Positions 33,658-42,747 of a stretch of DNA of 64,000 bases are shown here, one piece after another. Numbering within the stretch: the stretch's first letter is position 1; the number at the start of each line of letters is the position of its first letter. A program made the translations under genes and the position numbers. This DNA comes from Nocardioides sp. NBC_00368 (GTDB taxonomy: Bacteria; Actinomycetota; Actinomycetes; Propionibacteriales; Nocardioidaceae). The notes beneath the pieces are model-generated. The model worked only from the letters and a program-made list of their open reading frames with translations, was not told the DNA's origin and searched no databases. Location: positions 5,973,001 to 6,037,000 of the forward strand of contig NZ_CP107970.1 of assembly GCF_036090055.1 (NCBI RefSeq), written 5' to 3'.

Positions 33658-34589
33658 GCATCCAGCAGCTTCAGGACACGTTGCGCGCGCATGCCGACGC
33701 CGTCGAGGACACCGAGGCCGTCAGCCGGGGCGCGGCGGTCCGGCGACGTGCGGCCAGGATCCGGGCTCGCCGTGCACTGGTCGTGGCGGCGGTGGGGGCG
33801 ATCGTGCTGCCCGCGGCCGGGTTGGCGGCTCTGGGAGTGAACCCGTTCGACCGCACCGCGCCGGTCGTGACGCCACCCGGTCCGACGAGCGACCTGTTCG
33901 TCGAGACGTTCGCCGGCCGAACCCTCATCGACGCCGAGGTCGCCACCGGACGAAGCGAGATCGTGTTCACCGCCGTGGCCTCGCGCAACACCGAGTGGCG
34001 GGCCGTCTGCGAGGGCGTGGGCAGCGGGTACACCCTGCACGTCGCGATGGACGACGGAGAGCCGGGAGAGCTGCCGTGCGACGTCGAGCTGCTCTCGGGC
34101 CGCTGGATCGCCTACCAGCTCGGGCCGGAGTATCCGCTGGAGGGCGAGCACACGCTCCGGATCTGGCTCACCAAGGGATCCGGTGGTGAGAGGGCGGCAC
34201 CGGCGGACGGGCAGATCGGTGCCGCCGTCTACCGCATCCCCGAACCCGCGGCCACGGTCGCCGGCCACCAGGTGCAGGAGCTCGAGATGGACGGCGGGAG
34301 CGAGTTCCGCATGGTCCGTCACGATGAGTCCGCCCCGGGATCACGGGAGCTCTTCTCGACGTACCGGGCCGGCGACATCCCGGTGGAGGTCGATTGGTAC
34401 ACCTCCGGCTCGGCCAGCCCGAACGTACAGGTGTACGTCGACGGGCGCCCGGAGACCAGTCTTCGCCTCGGCGAGGGAGGGCCTGGCCTCGTCCTGGCCG
34501 CGGGGGAGGTGCACACGGTGAGGCTGCAGATCATCGGCGACGTACCGCCCGACGGCCTGCTCGGTCTCGTCTGGCGCGAACAGCGATGA
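33654..34589 (+). CDS. Membrane-anchored partner of the SigE-family sigma factor
   Basis: A 311-residue protein with a basic cytoplasmic N-terminus (about 1-40, RGAAVRRRAARIRARRA), one membrane helix (LVVAAVGAIVLPAAGLAAL) and a large extracytoplasmic domain with no family I recognise. Its ATG overlaps the sigma stop by four bases and GGGAGG precedes it. This topology and coupling are those of anti-sigma factors, but no ZAS zinc motif or other anti-sigma domain is visible, so the function is inferred from context. The outer domain has beta-rich segments (YTLHVAMDDGEPGELPCDVE, IPVEVDWYTSG). Confidence 0.8.
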   Translation: MSIQQLQDTLRAHADAVEDTEAVSRGAAVRRRAARIRARRALVVAAVGAIVLPAAGLAALGVNPFDRTAPVVTPPGPTSDLFVETFAGRTLIDAEVATGRSEIVFTAVASRNTEWRAVCEGVGSGYTLHVAMDDGEPGELPCDVELLSGRWIAYQLGPEYPLEGEHTLRIWLTKGSGGERAAPADGQIGAAVYRIPEPAATVAGHQVQELEMDGGSEFRMVRHDESAPGSRELFSTYRAGDIPVEVDWYTSGSASPNVQVYVDGRPETSLRLGEGGPGLVLAAGEVHTVRLQIIGDVPPDGLLGLVWREQR

Positions 34590-34683
34590 ACTGACCCGGC
34601 CTCCCCGCGTCGTGGACGGTGGTCCCGACCTCCGGGGGCTTTCGGCTCTCCCGGGTGCCAGCGCGTCCGGAAAGCCTGGAGGA

Positions 34684-35448
34684 GTGAGCCAGAGCCTCCC
34701 CACCCACCTCCGCTTGTCGTCACCCGACTCGTCGGCGGGCACCCGCATCGATCTCGACGACCTCGCGAAGCGGTACGTCGTCGGCGAGTCGACGGTCACC
34801 GCTCTTTCCGAGGTGAACCTCCACGTCGACGAAAACGCGTTCGTCGTGGTTCTCGGGCCATCGGGAAGCGGCAAGACGACGTTGCTGAACATGATCGGGC
34901 TTCTCGACAGTCCCACCGAGGGCAGGGTCGCCCTCAACGGCCGGGACGTGTCCGGCGCGTCGCGGCGTGACCGGTTCGCTCTGCGGCGGCAGACCGTGAG
35001 CTTCGTCTTCCAGACCTTCAATCTGTTTCCAGGGCTGACCGCGGCGGAGAACGTCCAGTTCGGTGCCGACGTCGCCGGCCGTCCCGGCGCGCCGGAGGTG
35101 GCCCAGGAGATGCTCGAACGGGTCGGCCTCGCCGACCGGACGGACCACTTCCCGCACCAGCTCTCGGGCGGGGAGCAGCAACGCGTCGCGATCGCCCGGG
35201 CGCTCGCCACCGACAACCCGATCCTGCTCGCCGACGAGCCGACCGGCGAGCTCGACTTCCGTACGGGCGTGCAGATCCTGGAGCTGCTCCAGCAGCAGGC
35301 CGAGTCCGGCAAGACGGTGCTCGTGGTGACCCACAACCGCGAGATCTCGAAGGTGGGCGACCGCGTCATCGAGCTGTCCAGCGGGCGCATCGTGAGTGAC
35401 GGGCCACCCGTCGGTGGAAAGAGCCGCACAGAGAACGTGCGTTGGTAG
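34684..35448 (+). CDS. ABC transporter ATP-binding protein (MacB/LolD type)
   Basis: A 254-residue ATPase with Walker A GPSGSGKTT, Q-loop FQTFNLFPGLTAAEN, signature LSGGEQQRVAIARAL, Walker B ILLADEPTGELD and switch histidine VTHNRE. Sequence features place it with ATPases that partner FtsX-like permeases. The start is uncertain: GTG 34684 has GGAAAG nine bases upstream, while an in-frame GTG at 34612 adds 24 unconserved residues without a ribosome binding site. The permease gene begins six bases after its stop, so the two form one export or membrane-remodelling system. Substrate unknown. Confidence 0.9.
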   Translation: MSQSLPTHLRLSSPDSSAGTRIDLDDLAKRYVVGESTVTALSEVNLHVDENAFVVVLGPSGSGKTTLLNMIGLLDSPTEGRVALNGRDVSGASRRDRFALRRQTVSFVFQTFNLFPGLTAAENVQFGADVAGRPGAPEVAQEMLERVGLADRTDHFPHQLSGGEQQRVAIARALATDNPILLADEPTGELDFRTGVQILELLQQQAESGKTVLVVTHNREISKVGDRVIELSSGRIVSDGPPVGGKSRTENVRW

Positions 35449-35453
35449 CCGCC

Positions 35454-37877
35454 ATGAGCACGTGGTCCGTTCGACTCTGGGTCCGCTGGTCGTGGCGGGA
35501 CCTCCGTCGGCGTTGGCTGCTGGTGACGGCCCTGGCGCTGGTGATCGCGGTGGGGACGGGCGTCTACGCGGGCCTGGGTGCCACCAGCGCGTGGCGGATC
35601 CAGTCCAACGATCGCAGCTACAGCAGCCTGCGGATGCACGACCTGCGCGTGGAACTCCCGGAAGGCGGGTTCGTGGCCGGAGGGACCCTGGAGCATGCGG
35701 TCAGCGGAATCGAGGACGCCTCCTCGATCGAAGCGGCGGTTGAGCGACTCGTGGTGCCGACGCTGGTGGATGCTTCGACCCCGAGCGAGGACCTGCTCGT
35801 TCCGGGCGAAGTGGTCGGCATGTCGACGGGAGAATCTCGGGTCGACGATCTCCACATCGCCCATGGTCGAGGTCTGCGTGCTGGTGATGACGGACAGGGC
35901 GTCGCCGTGCTCGAGTCCAAGTTCGCCGACGAGCACGGGCTTCCCTCGCAGGGCAGGCTGCTGATCAGCGCCGGGAAACCGGTCGAGTATGTTGGCACCG
36001 GCTACACGCCGGAGTACTTCCAGGTCACCGGTCGAAGTGGGATGGTGCTGGGGGAGACCGGCTTCGCCGTCGTCTTCATGCCGCTGGCCACTGCCCAGGA
36101 GATCAATGGCCGCCCGGGTCAGGTGAACGACCTGGTCCTGCGGCTGCGGCAGGGTGCCGACGAGGACCGGGTACGTGAACAGCTGACCGCTGCGGTGGAA
36201 CCGTACGGCGGGACGGTCACGTCCAAGGCGGAAGATCCGGTCCATCGGGCGTTGTACGAGGACGCCCGCAACGACCAGACGACGTGGAACGTGTTCGCCT
36301 TCCTGATCCTCTTCGGTGCGGCGTTCGCGGCGTTCAACCTGGTGACGAGGATGATCGAGGCGCAACGCCGTGAGATCGGGGTCGGGATTGCCCTGGGTGT
36401 CTCGCCTGCGGTCCTGGCGATCCGTCCGATGCTCGTCGGACTGCAGATCTCGGTGCTCGGAGTCGTGGCCGGAATCGGGGTGGGCTGGCTGACGGGGAAC
36501 GCGATGCGCGGGGTGATGACCGACCTGCTTCCGTTGCCGGTCTGGGAGACGCCGTTCCAGTTCGGTCGTTTCGCCGAAGGTGCTGCGCTCGGCCTGGCCA
36601 TCCCCGTGCTCGCCACGATCCTGCCGATCGTCCAGGCGCTACGGATGGCGCCGGTCGATGCCATCCGGTCGGGTGCCTTCGGCTCCGCGCGATCGGGTGG
36701 ACGTCTGCTGAGGCTCATCACCAGGGTGCGTCTGCCGGGCAGGACCTACGTGTCGATGTCCCTGCGCAACGTGCTGCGCGCACCCCGACGCACCGTGCTG
36801 ACCATGCTCGGGGTCGCGGCCGCCATGACGTCCCTGGTGGCAGTGCTGGGCCTGCTGGACACGTTCAGCGCTGCCGGTGACGCGAACGCCGCAGAGCTGG
36901 AGCACAGCAGCCCCGGGCGAGTGGTGGTCACTCTCGATACGTACCATCCCACCGGCTCGGACCTGCCGCGCGCGGTCAGCGAGACCGACGGCGTCGCCGA
37001 GTCGCAGGCCCAGCTCGTCGTCCCCGCGACGCTCCGCCACGGCGACGGCGACCTGGAGGCGGTCGTTCAGGTGGTGGACTTCGCGAACGAGATCTGGACG
37101 CCGACGCTGGTCGAGGACAGCGGCCCACGGGACGGCATCGTGCTGTCGGAGAAGGCGGCCGATGACCTCGAGGTGGCGCCCGGCGACGTGCTCGCCGTAC
37201 GCCATCCGGTGCCGGACGCGGCCGGGCCACGGATCGTGACCAGCCAGATCCCGGTGCGGGCGCTCCACCCCGACCCGTGGCGTACCTTCGCCTATCTCGA
37301 TGCGCAGGGTGCGGCCAGATTCGGTCTCACCGGGGTGGTCAATCAGATCGTCGTCGTACCTGCAGGGGATGCCGACCAGGTCACCCGCAACCTGTTCCGT
37401 CTGCCCGGGGTCACTGCCGTCGAGCCGGCGTCGAGCTTCGCGGAGGTGCTCGACAACGCCTTGGGGCAGTTCACCGGGATCCTGAGCGTCATCGAGGTGG
37501 CCACGCTGCTGCTTGCGATGCTGATCGCCTTCAACTCAGCGAGCATCAGCGCCGACGAACGCACTCGTGAGCACGCCACCATGTACGCATTCGGCGTTCC
37601 CACGCGACTCGTGATGGTCATGGCGATCGTCGAGAGCGCCATCATCGGGCTGCTGGGGACGGTGGTGGGGCTCGCAGGTGGCTATGCCGCCCTCAACTAC
37701 GTCGTCTCCGGGTTCGACGACGTGACCCCCGAGTTGCTCGTCGTACCCACGCTCTCGACCGTGACCGTGCTGAGCACACTCACCCTCGGTGTCCTCGTCG
37801 TCGCGGTGGCGCCCGTGTTCGGCATCCGCCGCGAGCGGCGGATGGACATTCCAGCCGCGCTGCGCGTGGTGGAGTGA
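35454..37877 (+). CDS. FtsX-like ABC transporter permease
   Basis: An 807-residue permease with two FtsX halves. The first membrane segment is WLLVTALALVIAVGTGVYAGL (about residue 24). A large external domain follows, then three helices around FLILFGAAFAAFNLV, ISVLGVVAGIGVGWL and LGLAIPVLATILPIVQAL. A second copy begins near YVSMSLRNVLRAPRRTVLTM, with another external domain and helices at IEVATLLLAMLIAFN, SAIIGLLGTVVGLAGG and VLSTLTLGVLVVAVAPVF. The tandem form means one polypeptide may suffice with the upstream ATPase. The cargo is unknown. Confidence 0.9.
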   Translation: MSTWSVRLWVRWSWRDLRRRWLLVTALALVIAVGTGVYAGLGATSAWRIQSNDRSYSSLRMHDLRVELPEGGFVAGGTLEHAVSGIEDASSIEAAVERLVVPTLVDASTPSEDLLVPGEVVGMSTGESRVDDLHIAHGRGLRAGDDGQGVAVLESKFADEHGLPSQGRLLISAGKPVEYVGTGYTPEYFQVTGRSGMVLGETGFAVVFMPLATAQEINGRPGQVNDLVLRLRQGADEDRVREQLTAAVEPYGGTVTSKAEDPVHRALYEDARNDQTTWNVFAFLILFGAAFAAFNLVTRMIEAQRREIGVGIALGVSPAVLAIRPMLVGLQISVLGVVAGIGVGWLTGNAMRGVMTDLLPLPVWETPFQFGRFAEGAALGLAIPVLATILPIVQALRMAPVDAIRSGAFGSARSGGRLLRLITRVRLPGRTYVSMSLRNVLRAPRRTVLTMLGVAAAMTSLVAVLGLLDTFSAAGDANAAELEHSSPGRVVVTLDTYHPTGSDLPRAVSETDGVAESQAQLVVPATLRHGDGDLEAVVQVVDFANEIWTPTLVEDSGPRDGIVLSEKAADDLEVAPGDVLAVRHPVPDAAGPRIVTSQIPVRALHPDPWRTFAYLDAQGAARFGLTGVVNQIVVVPAGDADQVTRNLFRLPGVTAVEPASSFAEVLDNALGQFTGILSVIEVATLLLAMLIAFNSASISADERTREHATMYAFGVPTRLVMVMAIVESAIIGLLGTVVGLAGGYAALNYVVSGFDDVTPELLVVPTLSTVTVLSTLTLGVLVVAVAPVFGIRRERRMDIPAALRVVE

Positions 37878-37967
37878 CCGGAATGGGCCAGCAGCTGAGC
37901 CGCTCGCCCTCCAGGTCGCGCAAGAACGGTCGGGTCGGCCGGGTGCGCCCGGTGGTTGAGTGAGGAC

Positions 37968-38444
37968 ATGCGTACAGAACAGGTTCGGTTCCCCAAGGGC
38001 TATGGCACGCCGAGCGAGCTGCTGGCGTGGGAGGACGTACGCCGGCAGCTGATCGAGGCGAAGCAGTTCTGGTTCGCGTTCGAGAGGCCGGGGCGGAGTC
38101 CGCACGTGACGCCGCTGGACGGGATCTGGTTCGAGGACAAGCTGGTCTACGGCGGGAGCCCGGAGACGCTGCACCGGAGGCTGGCGGCCGCGCATCCGAA
38201 GGTGACTGTGAACCTGCCGGACCCGTGGAAGCTGGTCGTCATCGAGGGCGAGGTGCGGGAGACGGGCTTCGCTCCGGAGGCCGCCGAGGAGATCGCGGGG
38301 CTGCTGAACGCGAAGTATCCCGAGTACGGCGAGAACGTCTTCGAGGCGAAGCACTACACCGACGGGGCTCCGGTCGTGCATCCACGCCGGATCCGGGCGT
38401 GGACGGCGTTCCCCAAGGACGCGACCGCCTTCGTCTTCGACTGA
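37968..38444 (+). CDS. Pyridoxamine 5'-phosphate oxidase-fold protein
   Basis: A 158-residue flavin-binding split-barrel protein. FWFAFERPGRSPHVTPLDGIWF and LVYGGSPETLHRRL...HPKVTVNL form the FMN-fold core, and WKLVVIEGEVRE with RIRAWTAFPKDATAFVF complete it. Proteins of this class include F420- or FMN-dependent reductases and heme-related enzymes; the substrate cannot be assigned. The start is ATG 37968 behind TGAGTGAGG. It stands alone between the ABC permease and the NUDIX gene on the same strand. Confidence 0.83.
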   Translation: MRTEQVRFPKGYGTPSELLAWEDVRRQLIEAKQFWFAFERPGRSPHVTPLDGIWFEDKLVYGGSPETLHRRLAAAHPKVTVNLPDPWKLVVIEGEVRETGFAPEAAEEIAGLLNAKYPEYGENVFEAKHYTDGAPVVHPRRIRAWTAFPKDATAFVFD

Positions 38445-38475
38445 ACCCTGGGCGACCCGTTGTAGTCTCCCGGGG

Positions 38476-38922
38476 ATGCATTTCACCGAGTACGACACCC
38501 GGGTCGCCGCGTACGCCGTCATCATCGACGCAGGGCGGATCCTGCTGAGCTGGTTCAACGGCAACCACCGCACCGAGCCCGGTTGGACGCTCCCGGGTGG
38601 TGGCGTCGACTACGGCGAGCAGATGCCCGCCGCGGTCGCGCGCGAGGTGAAGGAGGAGACCGGGTACGACGTCGAGGTCGGGGCTCCGCTGACGACCAAC
38701 GTGTATGTGGTGCCGTTCGAGCCGGGGCGCCGGCCCTACCAGTCCACCCGGGTGATCTTCGAGGCGAGGATCATCGGGGGTGAGCTGGGCACGCTGGAGG
38801 TCGACGGAACCACCGACTTCGCCGAGTGGGTCTCGCTCGAGGAGGCGGCCCAGGTGCCCGAGTCGGCCGCCGACATCGTTCGCCTCGGGATCGAGGCCTG
38901 GAGGGCTCAGTCCACCCAGTAG
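38476..38922 (+). CDS. NUDIX hydrolase
   Basis: A 148-residue pyrophosphohydrolase. The Nudix box GGVDYGEQMPAAVAREVKEETG has the full Gx5Ex7REUxEExG pattern, preceded by WTLPGG. Such enzymes cleave nucleoside diphosphate-linked substrates with Mg2+; the substrate here is not predictable. Its last 16 bases overlap the convergent cupin gene. Normal length, with no obvious Shine-Dalgarno. Confidence 0.93.
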   Translation: MHFTEYDTRVAAYAVIIDAGRILLSWFNGNHRTEPGWTLPGGGVDYGEQMPAAVAREVKEETGYDVEVGAPLTTNVYVVPFEPGRRPYQSTRVIFEARIIGGELGTLEVDGTTDFAEWVSLEEAAQVPESAADIVRLGIEAWRAQSTQ

Positions 38923-39431
38923 CTGTCGTGGAGCTTGTAGAACTCGGCCATGTCGTCCGGGCTGAGCTCGGTGCCCTCGGCCAGCTCGCGCAGCCCCTCG
39001 AAGTAGCCCTCCCGCGGCGCGCCCGGGGTGAAGTGCAGCAGCATCGAGGCAGGCTCGTCCGTCGTGTTGCGGAATCCGTGCAGGCCACCGACCGGCACGT
39101 GCACGAAGTCGCCCGCGCCGGCCGGGATCCACTCCTCGCCGTTGTAGATCCGCACCGTCCCGGTCAGCACGTAGAACGACTCGGCCACCGCGCGATGGAA
39201 GTGCGGGCCCGGGCCGGTCTCGTTCGGACCGAAGTGCCAGCGGTAGAGCCCGTAGTCGCCCGCGGTGGTCGCGCCGGTGGCGAGATAGTCGACCTTCACG
39301 CCGTTGGGATAGGTCAGATCGGGCGCGGACTTGTCGGGACGGTAGAACGCCGAGACCTCACCGGCCTCGCCGTCGTAGCGCTCGGGCGGGTAGGGAACGC
39401 CTTTGGTCCCCATCGACTCTGGAAGTGACAT
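38907..39431 (-). CDS. Cupin domain protein
   Basis: A 174-residue single-domain cupin. The first motif reads GPHFHRAVAESFYVLTGTVRIYNGEE, with metal-type ligands His-His-Glu, and the second FVHVPVGGLHGFRN with the final His. A metal centre is therefore likely. Possible activities range from dioxygenase to sugar isomerase or a binding role. The start is ATG 39431; much longer frames on this strand are antisense to the next gene and are not real. It overlaps the NUDIX gene end by 16 bases. Confidence 0.88.
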   Translation of the reverse strand: MSLPESMGTKGVPYPPERYDGEAGEVSAFYRPDKSAPDLTYPNGVKVDYLATGATTAGDYGLYRWHFGPNETGPGPHFHRAVAESFYVLTGTVRIYNGEEWIPAGAGDFVHVPVGGLHGFRNTTDEPASMLLHFTPGAPREGYFEGLRELAEGTELSPDDMAEFYKLHDSYWVD

Positions 39432-39500
39432 GCGCCCAACCTGCCCGATCCGTCGAGGGTTGGGAAGCCGATTAGAAATTGCGCCAGTAGGGTTGCCGCC

Positions 39501-40397
39501 GTGACGCTCGTCCCGGACTCCTTCCTGGCGCTCGCGGCCAACGGGCCGTCCTGGGCCACGTGGCTCGACGAGCTCCCGGCGCTGCTCCGCGACCTGGTCG
39601 AGGAGTGGTCGCTGACCGTCGACGGTCCCTCCACCCACGGCAACTGTGCCGTCGTGCTCCCGGTGCGCACCGCCGAGGGTGAGTCGGCGGTGCTGAAGGT
39701 CGGCTGGCCCCACTGGGAGGCCGAGCACGAGGCGCTGGCGCTGCAGGTGTGGGGCGGTCGGGGTGCCGTACGCCTCCTCCGGGCCGACCCGAAGCGGTTC
39801 GCGCTGCTGCTCGAACGGCTGCATCCCGAGGAGGATCTCTCGGAGCTCTGGGACGTGCAGGCGTGCGAGATCGTGGGCGGCTTCTACCGGCGGCTGCACG
39901 TCGCGGCTCCGCCGCAGCTGCGTACGTTGTCGGCGCAGGCCGCGCGCTGGGAAGCCGAGCTGGGGGAGAAGAGCCGGCGGCTTCCGGTGCCGCCGCGGAT
40001 GGTCGAGCAGGCCCGATCGATCGCGCGCGACTTCGCGCGCGACGAGGAGACCGACGGGACGCTGATCCACACGGATCTGCACTACGAGAACGTCCTCCGC
40101 GGCGACCGCGAGGAGTGGCTCGTGATCGACCCGAAGCCGCTCTCCGGTGACCCGCACTACGAGCTCGCGCCGATGCTCTGGAACCGCTTCGAGGAGTACG
40201 CAGGGAGGCTCCGTGCGGGTGTGCGCGATCGGTTCTTCGCCCTCGTCGACGCCGCCGAGCTCGACGAGGACCGCGCCCGGGCCTGGGTGGTGCTGCGCCT
40301 CCTGGTCAACGTCAAGTACGAGATGGAGGACGAGCAGGGGGCGGACAGAGACTGGATCACCGCGATGATCTCGCTCGTCAAGGCGGTCCAGGACTGA
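39501..40397 (+). CDS. APH(6)/hydroxyurea-type phosphotransferase family protein
   Basis: A 298-residue kinase-like protein of the aminoglycoside/hydroxyurea antibiotic resistance kinase family (PF04655 type). It shows the opening THGNCAVVLPV and VLKVGWPHWEAEHEALAL, LLLERLHPEEDL, GGFYRRLHV, the catalytic loop LIHTDLHYENVLRG (HxDxxxxN intact) and VIDPKPLSGDPHYELAPMLWNR. Members phosphorylate streptomycin or hydroxyurea, but many housekeeping paralogues exist in actinobacteria, so resistance should not be assumed. The GTG start at 39501 has a poor ribosome binding site. Confidence 0.85.
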   Translation: MTLVPDSFLALAANGPSWATWLDELPALLRDLVEEWSLTVDGPSTHGNCAVVLPVRTAEGESAVLKVGWPHWEAEHEALALQVWGGRGAVRLLRADPKRFALLLERLHPEEDLSELWDVQACEIVGGFYRRLHVAAPPQLRTLSAQAARWEAELGEKSRRLPVPPRMVEQARSIARDFARDEETDGTLIHTDLHYENVLRGDREEWLVIDPKPLSGDPHYELAPMLWNRFEEYAGRLRAGVRDRFFALVDAAELDEDRARAWVVLRLLVNVKYEMEDEQGADRDWITAMISLVKAVQD

Positions 40398-40442
40398 GAA
40401 ACTCGCGTGCCTGATCCCGGCGCGCCCGGGACAATCGGCGCC

Positions 40443-41093
40443 ATGCCCATCGTGCGAAGCGTCAACGTCGGTCAGTCCAAGCCCGCCGAGTGGGCAGAGG
40501 TGGGCGCCACCTCGATCGAGAAGCTCGCGACGCCCGATCCGGTAACGGTCGGCCCGGAGGGCATCCTCACCGACACCCAGACCGACCGCCGCCACCACGG
40601 CGGCGAGGAGCAGGCGGTCTACGCCTTCGCCCGTGAGGACCTCGACGCGTGGGGCTCCCGCCTCGGCGTGACGCTTCGAGACGGCCAGTTCGCCGAGAAC
40701 CTCACCACCGAGGGGATCGACGTCAACGCCGCCCTCGTGGGGGAGCAGTGGCGGATCGGGACGGTGCTGCTGCAGATCTGCAGCGTGCGTACGCCCTGCA
40801 ACGACTTCAAGAACTGGATGGGCGTCTCGGGCTACGACAACGCCCGCTGGGTCAAGAGGTTCACCCAGGACGCCCGGCCCGGGCCCTACCTCCGTGTCCT
40901 CGAGGAGGGGCAGCTGCAGGCCGGTGACGAGATCGTCGTCGTCCACCGCCCCGACCACGACATCACCGTCTCGACCCTCTTCAAGGCCCTCACCACCGAC
41001 CGCTCCTTGCTATCGGGGCTGATCGGCATCGAGGGGCTCGGGGACAAGCCGCGTGCCGCGGCGGAGAGGTACGTCGCGGCCCGGCCGCGCTAG
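40443..41093 (+). CDS. MOSC domain protein (YiiM-like)
   Basis: A 216-residue MOSC protein with a C-terminal 3-alpha domain. The MOSC core shows DRRHHGGEEQAVYAFAREDL, LRDGQFAENLTTEGID and ICSVRTPCNDFKNWMG, in which the cysteine of RTPC is the expected molybdenum-cofactor-binding residue. The C-terminal ITVSTLFKALTTDRSLLSGL is the 3-alpha part. YiiM-type proteins reduce hydroxylated purine bases and similar N-hydroxyl compounds. The ATG at 40443 fits the family better than an upstream ATG at 40407. Convergent with the membrane protein gene downstream, overlapping by four bases. Confidence 0.9.
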   Translation: MPIVRSVNVGQSKPAEWAEVGATSIEKLATPDPVTVGPEGILTDTQTDRRHHGGEEQAVYAFAREDLDAWGSRLGVTLRDGQFAENLTTEGIDVNAALVGEQWRIGTVLLQICSVRTPCNDFKNWMGVSGYDNARWVKRFTQDARPGPYLRVLEEGQLQAGDEIVVVHRPDHDITVSTLFKALTTDRSLLSGLIGIEGLGDKPRAAAERYVAARPR

Positions 41094-42169
41094 GGACCGC
41101 ACGGCCCTCCGGTGCAGCCCATCAGAGAGAGGCCCTCGGGGGAGAGGCCCTGTATCTGCAGCTTGTTCAGCTGGTCCGTGGTGAGCGTCCCGGTCGGGAT
41201 CAGCGCGACTGCGACGTTGTCCTCGGTGATGGTCGCGTCGAACCGCTGCTTGCCGACCCAGAACCAGGCGGACTCCAGCGTCTCGTTGCCGAGCGATCGG
41301 GTCACCCGGATCCCTTCGGCGGTCTCGGTCCACTCGACGGTCGGCGGTTCGGGTGCCTCGCCATGAACCAGGTCGCCGTCGGCGTCGTAGGCGCGGAAGC
41401 TCGCCGACTCGACGTCGACATGGTGGTCGGTCCAGGCGACCGCCAGGCCGTTGACGATGGTTGCCGGGATGTCCTCCCCGCTCGAGGTGAAGACCACCTC
41501 GGTGACGTTCATCTTCTCCGGGAGAGGAAGCAAGAACTCCGTGCCGTCCTCGGTGCCTCCACGGTAGAAGTCTTCCCACGGCCCGGTCTCCGCGAAGGCG
41601 CCCCAGACCTGGGGTAGGCCGAATGCCCCCGCGAGATCGGGCTCGCGGTCGGCGTCCTGCTCGATGCTCTGCGGCGTCGAGCAGGTCACCTCATAGTCGG
41701 GGCCGTCGAAGATCGCCATCGCCGTCGAGCCACGCTTCTCGGCGAGGATCGGCCAGGTGTCTGACGGGATCCGCTCGACTTCATCGGGGTCGATGGCATT
41801 GTTCGCCTCGGGCGCGTCGGCGTACAGCGACTCCACGTCAGCCCAGGCCGTCTCCAGGCACCGCTTGCTCAGCGTGTCGAGCTCCTCTGACGTCAGGTTC
41901 GTCGGGTCGCCCGACCAGTCGACCGGGGTCTTCTGCCCGGGTGCGGCCGTTGTCGACGGTTCCGGAGTGGCGATGTTCGAGTCGATCAGTCGGTCAGGGA
42001 TCGCGATGTACGCCATGACCCCGGCGAGCGAGAAGGCGGCGACCGCTGCGACCGCCTTCGAGCCGCGACGGAGGCGACGCATCCGGTCGCCCCGTCGCAG
42101 GATCTCGGCGGCGGGGACGTCCAGGGTCTGGTGGCTGCTGTTGCGCAGCCGGGTCTCGATGTCGTTCAT
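41090..42169 (-). CDS. Membrane-anchored partner of an ECF sigma factor
   Basis: A 359-residue protein with a basic cytoplasmic N-terminus (to about 38), one membrane helix (AVAAVAAFSLAGVMAYIAI) and an outer domain of no recognised family that ends in a Cys pair (MGCTGGPCGP). Its ATG overlaps the stop of the sigma gene (TCATGA on the minus strand), so the proteins are coupled. By context it should anchor or inhibit the sigma factor. The layout parallels the pair at 33166-34589 although the outer domains differ. It overlaps the convergent MOSC gene by four bases. Confidence 0.8.
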   Translation of the reverse strand: MNDIETRLRNSSHQTLDVPAAEILRRGDRMRRLRRGSKAVAAVAAFSLAGVMAYIAIPDRLIDSNIATPEPSTTAAPGQKTPVDWSGDPTNLTSEELDTLSKRCLETAWADVESLYADAPEANNAIDPDEVERIPSDTWPILAEKRGSTAMAIFDGPDYEVTCSTPQSIEQDADREPDLAGAFGLPQVWGAFAETGPWEDFYRGGTEDGTEFLLPLPEKMNVTEVVFTSSGEDIPATIVNGLAVAWTDHHVDVESASFRAYDADGDLVHGEAPEPPTVEWTETAEGIRVTRSLGNETLESAWFWVGKQRFDATITEDNVAVALIPTGTLTTDQLNKLQIQGLSPEGLSLMGCTGGPCGP

Positions 42170-42672
42170 GACAGCATCCCCTCGGGGTCGGTCAGCTGCA
42201 GTCGCAGAGTCTTGAGCGCATGGTGAAGCGAGGCGGAGACGGTGCCGCGTGCGATGCCGAGCTCGTGTGCGGTCGTCTCGGCGTCGAGGTCGAGGAAGTA
42301 GCGAAGTGCGACCACCTGGCGTTGACGCGGTGGCAGCCGGCGTACGGCCTGCAGCAGGTCGTGGTCGAAGCTCGCGTCGTCGCGAGGAAGCTGTTCGGGG
42401 GTCTCGGGAACGGTCAGCTCGCGGCGGCGCTTTCGCCACCAGGAGATGTCGACGTTGATCGCGGTGCGAACTACCCATGCCGCCGGCGAGCTGGCCAGTC
42501 TGACCGTCGGCCAGCGCGACCAGGCGCGGGCGAAGGCCTCGGCGGTCGCTTCCTCCGCCCGGCCGGGATCCATCCCGGTCGCGATCGCCGCACGCAGGCA
42601 GCGGTCCTTGGCGCCGACGTAGAAGTCGGCGAATTCTTCTCGGCTCACGCCTGGTTGACGCACGAGCGCCAT
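42166..42672 (-). CDS. ECF RNA polymerase sigma factor
   Basis: A 168-residue sigma factor with region 2 (FADFYVGAKDRCLRAAIATG, EEATAEAFARAWSRW, then SSPAAWVVRTAINV) and region 4 (LPPRQRQVVALRYFLDLDAETTAHELGIARGTVSASLHHALKTL). The ATG at 42672 defines the compact frame; longer frames on this strand run antisense through the MFS gene. The downstream gene overlaps by four bases and encodes a single-pass membrane partner. The regulon and signal are unknown. Confidence 0.9.
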   Translation of the reverse strand: MALVRQPGVSREEFADFYVGAKDRCLRAAIATGMDPGRAEEATAEAFARAWSRWPTVRLASSPAAWVVRTAINVDISWWRKRRRELTVPETPEQLPRDDASFDHDLLQAVRRLPPRQRQVVALRYFLDLDAETTAHELGIARGTVSASLHHALKTLRLQLTDPEGMLS

Positions 42673-42747
42673 GATCGGTTTAGGTGAGACCTGAACCGGC
42701 CGGAAAACCCGTTGGACGTCGACGCGAGCGCGCGACAGACTGCGCCG

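Noticed and set aside
39501..40397. Acquired streptomycin-resistance gene
   Set aside because: Family membership (APH(6)/hydroxyurea type) is not evidence of resistance; base composition matches the surroundings and no mobile element is nearby.
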